Assembly: GCF_027595985.1 (NCBI RefSeq)
Contig: NC_073313.1
Span: 217,064,066 to 217,128,065, forward strand
Direction: 5' to 3'
DNA from: Sorex araneus
Lineage: Eukaryota > Chordata > Mammalia > Eulipotyphla > Soricidae
Length of the DNA: 64,000 nucleotides
Part shown: positions 1-11,100 of the stretch, one piece after another
How the letters are laid out: each line of letters begins with the position of its first letter
How positions within the stretch are numbered: position 1 is the stretch's first letter
Translations under genes and position numbers: made by a program
Notes under the pieces: model-generated
What the model saw: only the letters and a program-made list of their open reading frames with translations
Database searches by the model: none
What the model was told of the DNA's origin: nothing

Positions 1-635
1 AATTTCTCGTGCCTGGGTCTGATTATGTTGTCCAAGTCTCTGTGTCTTGCTGGCCTGTATTTGGTTCTGTTTGGATCTGTGTTTGGCCAAGCTTAAGCTA
101 GTGTTGTTCATTTTTCAGGTAACTCACCTGTTTGGTTGGGGTGGGTGGAGCTCAAAAATTAGGAATTGGTCCTCAGATTGCTTTTAATGAGATCAAAATG
201 AAATCTTCCAGCGAGGTTGCAGTAGTCTGTGAAGATGATTCCTGCTGTTGATTCTCACTCTTGTATCTATTTGTAGTCTCTTTTCTCTTGTTCTAGTGTT
301 GTGATTGTTGGGGAGCTTGGTGTTTTGGGTAACTTGCCTGTTTTCCAGGCCAGAGTTCAATTTAGCATCTCTTCCTGAACCTGTTACTATACCACTTGTT
401 TTAAGCCCGTTATTACCCAGGGCACTGCTTTCTTATTTTGGATTTCATTTCTGACTACAACTTGTGCCATTCTTGAATTTGTATTTGGTAAGGACATCCC
501 TTGAAAATTTTCTTGTAAGACTTCATTGTAGATTTTTACATTATTGCAGGGGAAAGTTGAAACAGTTCCATTTTCAGGGTGCTTTAAGTGCTGCTTCCAT
601 CTATAGGAACTTTTTTTTTGTTGTCTAACTTGCTT

Positions 636-660
636 TTAATTAATTAATTAATTAATTAAT
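636..660. repeat. (TTAA)n microsatellite
   Basis: Six tandem ttaa/taat units lying directly at the poly(T) end of the SINE at 661; probably grown from its A-rich tail. Confidence 0.8.
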
Positions 661-844
661 TTTTTGCTTTTTGGGTCACACCTGGCAATGCGCAGGAGTT
701 ACTCCTGGCTCTGCACTCAGGAGTTACTCCTGGCTCTGCATTCAGGAATTACTCCTGGCGATTCTCAGGGGACTATATAGGATGCTGGGAATTGAACCTA
801 GGTGCAAGGCAGTCGCCCTACCTGCTGTGTTAGCGCTCCAGCCC
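661..844 (-). mobile_element. SOR-type tRNA-like SINE
   Basis: Full-length antisense copy from the tail (tttttgctttttgggtcaca) to the head (gctccagcccc). The segment ttactcctggctctgca is duplicated, giving an extra internal repeat unit. Confidence 0.9.
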
Positions 845-1155
845 CTTACTTTTCTTTTAATAGGCTGGCAGAGGAGAGTTGGAGGAGCCAACACGCTATC
901 ATTTGTACCTGAAAGATAGTGGTTATTTTATAGTATTCTGGGTATTTCCATGAGGTGGAGCTGGGGCTTGTACTAGGCACTGTTTGTGTTTACTTTTTTC
1001 TGAAGATGAATGAAGAATATACTTTGTGAGCAGCATATTCTTCTTGTTACTTATGTACAACATTCTAGCCACTTTTAATTGGATTATGTTAATTTGAATG
1101 CATCCAGGTAGGGATTTTCGGTATTTTATCCTACTTTATGTTGCCCTTCATTTCT

Positions 1156-1537
1156 TTATTTTTTTTTTTTATTGAACAAATGTTGTAGCAGGTTTATTAA
1201 TTATATGGAGTGGGGTCAAAATATGGTGAAAGAGAATCACTTGTATTACTTGTCACTTGTCATCCTGTTGCTCATCGATTTGCTCAAGCGGGCGCCAGTA
1301 ACATCTCCATTCGTCCCTGTTCGTGCCAGTATAGCCCAATGGCATCTACTCGCTCCAGGAACAAGAAGAGTCTCACACCGTTCATTCAGGGTCTTGACGG
1401 AGAAGTCTGACCATCTCGTAGGAAAGCGGCCAGGTGTTTTTTTTGATTTCCTGTGGAATCCAGTCAATAACAGCTCTAATCCAGCTGTCATCTCTAAATC
1501 GCATTATGTATCTGGCCCATCTGATTTTCGACGCTTT
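1156..1537 (-). mobile_element. RTE-clade LINE 3' fragment with poly(A), L1-style target duplication
   Basis: Flanked by the 16-bp direct repeat GTTGCCCTTCATTTCT (1140-1155 and 1538-1553). The minus strand encodes the C-terminal end of an RTE-type reverse transcriptase ORF (motif [18 protein letters not shown], then WAILAR), with frame damage. Beyond the usual RTE 3' end (gtattacaagtgatt on the minus strand near 1231) about 60 extra bases follow, containing AATAAA and a poly(A) run (poly(T) at 1160-1170 on +). RTE elements normally end in short repeats rather than poly(A), so L1-mediated copying of an RTE-containing transcript is likely. Confidence 0.8.
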
Positions 1538-1545
1538 GTTGCCCT

Positions 1546-1797
1546 TCATTTCTGATGGTTCTCCTTACAGAAGGATTTTGGTTTGATGTCATCCCACTTT
1601 GTTTTTGTGGTCTTTGTTTCCGCTATTAGCATGTATTCTGTAGCAATTAATAAAATTTCTACTCTGGACTCTAACAAAGGGTCTTTTATGGATCCACCAG
1701 CATTGGCATTACCTGGAGCTTTGTCAGAAAAATCATAATCTGGTGCTGGAGACACAGCCTTGCCTGTGTCTAATCCAAGCTCAATTGCCAGAACCAC
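1546..1797 (-). other. Unidentified antisense open stretch, possible gene relic
   Basis: An 83-codon open frame on the minus strand with composition unlike the repeats (contains APDYDFSDKAPGNANAGG and KTKWDDIKPKSF). I cannot name it. The upstream part blends into an old SINE fragment at about 1808, and the RTE insertion at 1538 cuts the downstream side. It may be part of an old processed pseudogene or chance. Confidence 0.25.
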
Positions 1798-1807
1798 ATA
1801 TGATCTC

Positions 1808-1900
1808 CCTAGTAGTGATCCATTAATGCAGAGTCAGGAGTAAGTCCTGGGGACCACTGGGTATGGCCCCCAAACGAAAAAGAAATGAAAAAAAAAAAGA
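1808..1900 (+). mobile_element. SOR-type SINE, 5'-truncated relic
   Basis: Only the 3' half is visible: gcagagtcaggagtaag, then ccactgggtatggccc and an A-rich tail. Confidence 0.5.
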
Positions 1901-2082
1901 AATTCATAATGTAAGACTCTTCCCCACATGTTTTGCATTCAAATTTGAATTCTGACATGATCCCCAGATAGAAGGCACTAGGCACTAGGAGGTAAGATTG
2001 ATAAGCCAAGGCTTTATATAAATGAAAAATAATGTTAAGAGAAATATGGAAAATTTCTTTGTTTTAAGAAATACCTAATTGA

Positions 2083-2230
2083 ACCAGAGTGATATTTTAG
2101 TGCGTAGAACTTGGCTGCCTTGCATGCAGCTGATGTGGGTTTGATTCCCAGCATCCCATATCATCCCCTGAGCACTGCCTGGAGTGATTCCTGAGCATTG
2201 CCAGGTGTGACCAAAAACTAGAGGAAAAGA
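2083..2230 (+). mobile_element. SOR-type SINE, diverged
   Basis: Body cttgcatgcagctg, B-box-like gggtttgattcccagcatcc, gagcactgcctggagtga and tail gtgtgaccaaaaac. It ends about 50 bases before the first NUP35 exon of the window, close to the acceptor. Confidence 0.8.
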
Positions 2231-2280
2231 AATAAAGTAAAGATATATCCAACTTTTTTTTTTTTTTTAATATATTGTAG

Positions 2281-2408
2281 GTGGGTCACCGCCACAACCC
2301 GTTGTACCAGCTCATAAAGATAAAAGTGGAGCTCCACCAGTCAGAAGTATATACGATGACATTTCTAGCCCAGGACTTGGATCAACACCTTTAACTTCAA
2401 GAAGACAG
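2281..2408 (+). CDS. NUP35: NUP35 coding exon, residues 71(split)-113
   Basis: The acceptor is a T-rich tract ending ttgtag at 2280. The first two bases complete a Gly codon begun in the previous exon (phase 1), then 42 codons follow, starting GSPPQPVV and ending TSRRQ. The donor is CAG|gtgatc, a weak match downstream of the GT (no A at +3, no G at +5). The segment is the Pro/Ser-rich N-terminal region containing the conserved [16 protein letters not shown] block. It contains SP and TP pairs typical of the phosphorylated N-terminal part of Nup53 proteins. On a human-like nine-exon gene this would be exon 3; that numbering is from memory. Confidence 0.96.
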
Positions 2409-5400
2409 GTGATCAGTGTACCATCACCATAGTTTTGTCACTATACAATGGAAATTAATACTTTCAGAAATTAATACTTCCTTTGGGTGGGGGCCATGCT
2501 TGGAGTTGATCCTGGTGGTGCTCTGCAGAACTTGCGGTGCCTGGGGTTATACCCAGATCTCCTGAATACAAAGCCTATGATGAGTCAGTTGAGCTGTCTC
2601 TCTGACCCAGGAGGTCAGTAGTTTAAAATGTTTCCATAAGTTTATTGTAACTGTGTTGCATAGAGGACATTTACTATAGAATATACTGAAATTATACTTA
2701 TTATGAAACGTTAAAAAATGTACTAAAGTTCCAGTACTTTTTGAAAAGTTGGTTTGGTAATGTGGTTACAATAGTGTTTAATTTATGGGGCCAGAGCTGT
2801 GGTACAGTGGGTAGAGCACTGCTTTGCATGTGGTCTACCCTGGTTTGATCCCACACATCTTATATGATACTACAGGTACTAGTTTCTGAGTGCAGAGCCA
2901 GGAGTAACCCTTGAGCATCTCCAATGTAGCCACCAAATCCCCCCCCCCCAAAAAAAAACCAAACTCAATAGTGTCTAATTTTATAGTATTGATGTACAAA
3001 TTATCCCACACCAGCAGCAACAGTGTCCATAACCCTCCCTTCCTCCTCCTTCCTATCCCGTTCCTTCATCACCTTTGGTGCAGTCTTTCTCCACTCATTC
3101 CCACCCCACTCAGGTGTTGGTTCTTAGTTATGATTTTGTTGCATGCTGAGGTTTACCTCATTTAGTCACCACCTATGTGCTCAGAGCCTGGCAAGCTCCC
3201 CGGAGCGTACTCGATATGCCAAAAACAGTAACAATAACGGGTCTCATTCTCCTGACCCTGAAAGAGCCTCCAATACAGCACTGTTGGGAAGGACGAGTAA
3301 GGAGAGGCTGCTAAAATCTCAGGGCTGGGATGAATGAAGACGTTACTGGCTCCTGCTGGAGCAAATCGATGTACAACGGGATGACAGTGATATAGTGATA
3401 TGTGTTCCAGTAACTGAGGATTTTTCTCAGTTACATTCCGCACCCCCCCCCCCCCCCACACACACATTTTTCTTATTTGTTTGTTTTGTTTTAAATCCAG
3501 TTAGCAGTGCTCAGGGCTTAGGGAATCCTTTCTGGCAAGGTTTGGTTGGCTGTTCAAGGCATGCACCTCCTGGCTGTACTTATTGTTCTGCCCCCTGAAG
3601 AAATGTTTTGTGCCTTTCCACATATCAAATTTGGCATTGTTGGAAAACTTTAAAATACTAGAAAGTATCTTTCAGTCAAATTTAATTATGGGCATGTAGT
3701 TCGGATGTCTTTTTTACTGTTTATTTCTTATTTTTATTTTTTTTAAAAAATTTTTATTGAATCACCATGTGAAAAGCTACAAACTTTTAGGCTTAAGTCT
3801 CAGTCATACCATGATTGAACACCCATCCCTTCACCAGTGCCATGTTCCACCACCAAGAACCCAGTATACCTCCCATCCCACCCCCACCCCCCTCCTGTGT
3901 GGCTGATGATATTCACTTTACTTTTTCTTTACTTTGATTATATTCAATATTTCAACAGAAAACTCACTATTATTATTTGGAATTTTCCCCCAACAATCAG
4001 ACCTTCTGAAAAGGCACCATTTGATAATTGTTTTCCATTGCTGAGAACAAAGATCATATGAGGTTTTGGATTTCTGGTATTTTAGTAACCAAGTCCAGAG
4101 AAATTTCTGCCAGGAATTGTATCATTGCAAGCTTGTACCTCTGTTTAGTGGGCCTTATAAGATGGCGGTCGCCCTGTTGCCGCCGGGGAAAGGAAAGGCC
4201 AAGAGAGAAAAACCTTTCTTCTCCTGGGGCGGTATGGGGCTGTAGCTTAGTTCACAGTCTAGAGACATTTCTGCAAGAAGCTGCTGGTGCAGAAAGTAAT
4301 TAGTTGGCCTCCGGGATCATGGGCGTTCAGCAACGGAGTGGCCGTTTGTGTGCGGCTGCTCGGATCACATCTGGGCGGAGATTGGCTTACTGTTTATTTT
4401 ATGGAGAACTACCAATCCTAATTTTCCTGCTTTGTAACTTTCTACTGGTAAAGATACGGTGTCTTTACTTTATAATCTGATTTGAAGTAACAGTATTTTA
4501 TGTATATGCATATCTATTTAAAAACAGAACCATGGGTCTAGAGAAATAATACAGGGTTAAGACACTTTCAGACACTTGCCTTGTATGCTTTCAACCCTAG
4601 TTCAGTTCTCTGCATCACATCTGATCCTCTGAGCACCACCAGGAATAGTCCCTAATTACATGTCAGGGCTGAGCCCTGATCACTGCCTGATATGGCCTCC
4701 TAAAAAGCAGAACAGAGCAGAACAGGTGTTCCTATTTTACTGTGGGAACTTAGTGATTTAAAATGATGATTTAAGTGACCGATACCTATTTATTCATACA
4801 TTGTGCCTTAGGAATTACTAACAAAAAGCGACGTTGCCTTATTAAAAGTAATGTCTCTTTACCCACTGTAACTTTATTTTAAGTAAACTGCTGAAGGATC
4901 TGACATACTGCTCAACTGAAATTAACGAATGCATATTCTTGTGATCTATTAAAAACATCTCTGGTTGTTGTCTGTTGAATGATGCCTTTGAACATTTATT
5001 GTGTTTATGTTATGCATAAGTCAGAACTTTGCATTTTTATTTTAATAGTTTCTTCTGTGTTCATGTAGGCAAATATTTCAGTAATGCAGAGTCCTCTTGT
5101 TGGAGTTACAACTACTCCTGGCACCGGTAAGTAATTCCATTAACACATGATTATTTCCTTACCCTTTAAGTAAAGGCAATATATGATTTTTGTCAATAAT
5201 TGTCAAAATCATGTGTTTTTTTTTTCTTTCAAACTTGGGTACATTCTCTATCAGTAGCACTGTAGCACATGCACTGTAGCACTGTTGTCCTATTGTTCAT
5301 TGATTTGCTAGACTGGGCACCAGTAACGTCTCCATTGTGAGACTTGTTACTGTTTTTGGCATATCGAATACACCACGGGTACTTGCCAGGCTCTGCCATG

Positions 5401-5822
5401 AGGGCGGGATACTCTCAGTAGCTTGCTGGGCTCTCCGAGGGGCGGAGGAATCGAACTCAGGTTGGCCATGTGCAAGGCAAATGCTCTACCGCTGTGCTAT
5501 CGCTCCAGCCCCTCAATATCAGTAACTTCATTAATTTATAGATATGGTATATTATCCTACCTAAAGTGTTAAAAATTTCAAGAAAAAGTATATTAATAGT
5601 GTATTCTGAATTATTAAAAACCAAAAACGCCTTAATTGGGAAGCAAAGGAATATGGAGACTGAAAACTAAAGGGGTTTTGTGAGATATTAATACATAAGT
5701 ATAAATTCTAAATCTGTTTCCTTAGATCACTTGACCATACTTCCTCCCAGCTAAAATTCTAAATATATTTGACTGTATGCGATGATATTTAGAACATTTA
5801 AAATACTAATAGTATTCAAAAA

Positions 5823-5859
<37 letters not shown>

Positions 5860-8151
5860 TTATTTTATTTTATTTTTTTATCACACCCAGGGATGTTAAG
5901 GGTTCCTCCTGGCTCTGCACTCAGGAATTACTCCTAGTACTTGGCGGACCATATGGGACGTGGAGGATAGAACCTAGGTTGGCTTCGTGCAAGCAAATGC
6001 CCTTACCGCTGTACTGTCACTCCAACCCCTTAAATTAAATTCTTTTTGCTTATTGGTCCATAGCCGGTGGTACTCAAGGCTTATTCATGTATCTCCACTC
6101 CAGAATCACTCCTGATGGGCTTGGGGGACCTTATGGGGTGCTGGGTATTGAACTTGGGTTGCAGCGTACAAGGCAAATGTCCTACCTGGTCTTTTATCTC
6201 TCTGGCCCCATTCATGGTATTTTAAAAATGATCATCAGTTTTGTTGACATATCTCTTATATTGTCAAATATTTTTATTTATTTATGGGAGGGGTGTGGTT
6301 TGGGGCACATCTTGCTGTGCTCAGGGCTTAAACTCCTGGCTCTGTCCTGAGGGCCATATGCAATGCTGGGGATCAAGCTGAAGTTGACTTTGTATAAGAC
6401 AAAATCCTTATGTTCTCTCTGACTTCAAGTCCTAGGTTTTAATCTATTAAATATTCCTTTAGTAAATATTTGAATACATCACCTTAAGCCAGGTCCTGGG
6501 AAACTGAACAAAGTAGGTATATTTTGCCTTTATAGCACTTAAATTTATTAAAAGGATTAAATTTTATAAACAGTGAATTAAAAGCAAAAAAGGGAGATTG
6601 GAGTTTTTGTTTTAAATAGGATAGTGATTTTTGTTTTTGTTTGTTTGTTTGTTTGTTTGTTTTTGGGCCACACCTAGCGATGCTCAGCGCTTACTCCTGC
6701 TCTGTGCTTAGGAATTACTTCTGGCAGTGCTTGGGGATCTATATGGTATGCCAGGGAAAAGCTGGCTTGACCACATGCAAGATGGTGTTCTACCCACTGT
6801 ACTATCTTTCTGGCTCCTGATTAGTTTGTACTGCTAAAAACTGTACTAGAGTTTTACTATTTTTATTATAGATGTTTTTATTGTTAAAAAAGACAATTAC
6901 TGCAAACTTTGTCTATTACATTAGCTGCACTGTTTTATAGTTTGGAGATGAGAAGTCAGAAATAGATCTCAGTGAGCTAAATGGAGGCCTTGATAGGTCT
7001 TCCTTCTTCATCTAAGTAGGCTCCTGACCAGAACTAGTCTTTCCAAGACTGCTCACATTTTTTTTGGTTTCTTTTTGGGTCACACCTGGCGATTCACAGG
7101 GGTTACTCCTGGCTTTGCACTCAGGAATTACTTCTGGCGGTGCTCAGGAGACCATATGGGATGCTGGGAATCGAACCTAGGTCGGCCGCGTGCAAGACAA
7201 ATGCCCTACCCACTGTGCTATCACTCCAGCCCCGTGCCCACATTTTTTTTGCTCTGGTTTCCTTCCTCCACCTTCAGCACTAATACTTAATAATTTTACA
7301 TCTCCCTAACCTTTTGTTTGTTTGTTTGTTTGTTTTTTTCTTTTGTTTTTGGGCCATACTCAGTGATGTTCAGGGATTACTCCTGGCTCTGTAGGTGTTT
7401 GGGAAACCATATGGGATGCCAGGGATCAAACCCAGATTATCCAGGTGGAAGGCAAGTAAGTGCCCTACCCTCTGTACTATTTCTCCGTCCCCTTTCTAAT
7501 CATTCTGAAAATAATATCTCTCCTCCCTGTATTTTTGGGGCCCTACTCAGTGGTGCTTTGGTAGGCAGGATACATGGCACTGGATGTAATATCTATGTCC
7601 TTGTACAAATGTGGCATTGAGCCATGTTCCTGGACCTTCCCCTTCTCTTATGTTGGGCCCTTCTGAATAATTTTGGATAATCTATTTTTAGGCCAAGATG
7701 ACTTGTATCTTTAATTCTATCTGCAAATTTAGATATTCCTTATTCCTAGAATAGACATGGGCATCTTTGGGAGGCTGTTATTCTACTTACTATAGAGAAT
7801 TAGGGGGAAGATAGTGATTACTAAAAAACTTGAACTTAAGTAAGGGCGGTAGTAAAAAGTGTTTCAGGCATGGGAAGTATCAAATTTGAATAAGCTTACT
7901 GAGGCAAGTGTGGAATGATATGAAGTGAGGGAAGAAACATGGGAAATAAGTTCAGAGGCTATTGAGGTTCACAAAGTCACTGTACTAAATGATCTTTACC
8001 ACATAAGGTCGAAAATAGAAGGTTACTCCTGTGTGGTAAGAATTAGACTTTGGGGAAAAAGCTCTAAGGGTGGAATCACATTTACTGCATTAATCCAGGT
8101 AAGAATTATGATGTTTAGATATGACAGAAGATGGAAAAGGAGGAAAAGAGT

Positions 8152-8188
<37 letters not shown>

Positions 8189-11100
8189 ATTGGTGCAGAA
8201 GAAATAATTCTGAGACCTTTTATTTAAAACTTGCCAAATCACCAGCTGTAGGAACAAAATGTACTAAACAACTTCAGTTCAAAGTTTGAGATTCTTAGAA
8301 TAGTTAACAAAAGGAATAGTCATGACGTTACTATTTATACCCCAAATCCAGATTATTTTGTTTTTGTGTGTGAAGTAAAATAGTTTCATTTAGGAAAATG
8401 TAAGAAGAAACAAAGAACACATTACAAGTGTGAAATGGATGGCAGAGACTGTGCCAAATCTAGATTTCTTCAACAATGCTAGCCCTCATTAGCAGTGCCC
8501 TTAAAGTCTAGATTTCTACTATCAGTTTTTAAAAACTATTTTGGCTCTTTTTGTCATGGTCCCCACATTTTTTCCGGTCTTCAAACCCTGCCTGGTTCCA
8601 AAATTATTTCTACACTTCTTTAGCTTTATATTATAGTAACATCCCACTTGTACCTAAATCTGTTTGCTTTATATTGCACCAAAGTGCACTATTACAAGTT
8701 TAATACCATAAAACAAAACAAGTATATTACGTCACAGATTAGTTTGTTTTTTTTTGTTAAGGGTTTTGACTTTTTTTTTTTTCTTTTTGGGTTACACCCA
8801 GCAGTGCACAGGGGTTACTCCTGGCTCATGCACTCAGGAATTACTCCTGGTGGTGCTTGGGGGACCATATAGGATGCTGGGAATCGGAACTGGGTCAGCC
8901 ACATGCAAGGCAAACGCCCTACCCGCTGTGCTATCACTCCAGCCCCTAGTTTGGGTGTTTGGGAACAGCTTGGTTCTTTGAGAGCTCTGATGTCAGTCAC
9001 AGGACTGCTTTTGAAACTTAGGATCAGTTTGCCGCAAAGCTCATGTAGGTAATTAACTGAGTTCAGTTCTGTGTGGTTCTAAGACTTAAATCCCTGTTTC
9101 TTGGATTATGTCATCTAGAGGTTATAGTTTTTAGAGATTCACCCTACTCTTTGACACAAGTCCCTTGCCATCTTTAAAGGCATCATTTGTGGTTCAAATC
9201 TTCTATGTTCTTAGTCTCTTTCACCTTCCTCATTTTTTCCTTCTCTGACTTGATATTTCTGCTGTCTGCTGCATTAGGTCCTCTGGAATAATCCAAAGTA
9301 GGTGATTCCTTATTTTATTAGGAACATAATAAAATATGGAAAATAGCCACATCTCGCTGTGTTTGGGATTCATCCCTGGGTTAAGAGGGCCATTGATGCT
9401 ATGATCGAACTGGGTCAGTCACATAAAAGTAAATGCTTTAACCCTATACTGTCTCTCTAGTTCTACTTGCCCTAATTCCTTACTTTAGATCAACAGATAA
9501 GATTCATAAAGATTATTTTCATTATTTAAATAAAGATAACTTTAGTTCTATCTGCAAAGTCTTTTCTCAGCTATACCCAGATTAATATTTGGTTGAATTA
9601 CTAGTCAAAAGCAGGGTACAAGAAATGTCAGATATCTTTTAATTTCTGTTTATCACCCAGCTTTATCATGGTGAAAAATCTGGCATGTCTGCTTTATTTT
9701 GGTTATGTTCTTAAGATGTGGAATGTTCTAAGTAGATAGATAGCAATGCTTTGTTAATGACTATTTGTTATAATAATGACTATTCAGTTACTTAGTTGAG
9801 CTAGCGATCCAGAGACACTGCAAATGAAAACAACTCATGTACTTTTTTGTTTAGAGGGATTTTTTTTCTTGCTAGTTTGAAAAGTATTCATTATAATATC
9901 TTACTGTCAAAGGGACTTACCATTAATTATCCTGTAACTATTTTCTAGTCCTGTAATTTCTGTGAGGTTACAGAAAAAGTAATTTTAGAAATCATACATA
10001 CAAATATAAGAATTGTGATAAGAAAATATATCTGTGATAAGTTGGCCACTGGGAGCCACTGCTGCTTTTACTTTGGAGTTTAAAAGAATTTATATATATA
10101 GTCCTTGGGGCACAAGAAGGAAATAGTATGCTTAAAATGGTGTGATGGGCATGAGGAACTATTATGTATGACCCATAGTTAACCCCAAAGTGGAGGAAAG
10201 TGATTGACTTGAAAAAATAGACGACAAAGTAGACATTTTTACTGATAGCTGTTTTAGTTTCTGTATTTAACAATTGGTAAATAATTTCTTTTTAAATCAT
10301 AATGGAAATTTTAACTTTTTAAGATTGATGACTTTTATAAAGAGATCCATGAATTTATTATTGACAGTGGCATTTTATGCTCAGGTCTTTATATTCAGTT
10401 TTTAATTCTGTGACTTCTTAAAAAATCTCCTTAGAGCCTTCTTTCTTGCATTAGAAGGCTTTGGTTATATGACAGGGTAGGAAATAGGGATTAGAGAATT
10501 TCAGAAACTTTCCAGTTATGATAGAGATAAATATGTTTGTCCTATTATTTTCACCCCTCAGTGTTATTCTTTCACTATTTAAATGTTCCCCTGAATTTTT
10601 TTCTTTTTCTTGAAGTTCTTTGTTTTTAAATACCACTTATATCTATTAGGGTTGAATCTTTGTTTGATGTCAGCATATGGTTAACAGGTTAAGTGTGATT
10701 TTTTTTTTTCGGGGGTTGGGGGGAGCGGGGTCACTTTCAGTGGTACTCGAAGCTTACATTTGGCTCTGTGCTCAGGGACTCTTCTGGAGGTATAATGGGG
10801 ATAATGTGTGGTATGGCGATGGAAAAGGGGGTTGGCTTATATAAGGGAAGCATCTTAACCCAAGTACTATCTCTCTTGCCCTTAAGTTTGCTATTTAGAT
10901 ATAGCATCTTTTGTCTGCTTTTGTTGTTAGAAACTCAAAATTATTATAACATTCCAGGAGAAGGGGCTAGTGGGGAAGGACTAATTTATCTCCGAGGAAC
11001 CTTTCTTGACAGTTCCTTATTGCTTGGGTTTGTTTTTTTGAATATGCTTCTACAAAGCTTCCTCTGGCTCTTTTCATTGTCTATTACTAGATTACAAAAA

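Larger units (their letters stand above)
1..2280 (+). other. NUP35: NUP35 intron, partial (left edge of window)
   Basis: Intronic sequence before the first exon in the window. Bases 1-635 show nothing recognisable. Then come a SINE (661-844), an RTE-derived insertion (1156-1537), an unidentified antisense open stretch (1546-1797) and two old SINE fragments. Confidence 0.85.
2409..5068 (+). other. NUP35: NUP35 2.66-kb intron
   Basis: Contains SINE relics (2480, 2788, 3480, 4535), an RTE-tailed SINE (3178) and an antisense L1-tailed chimeric element (3717-4390). Bases 4715-5068 show nothing further. Confidence 0.9.
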
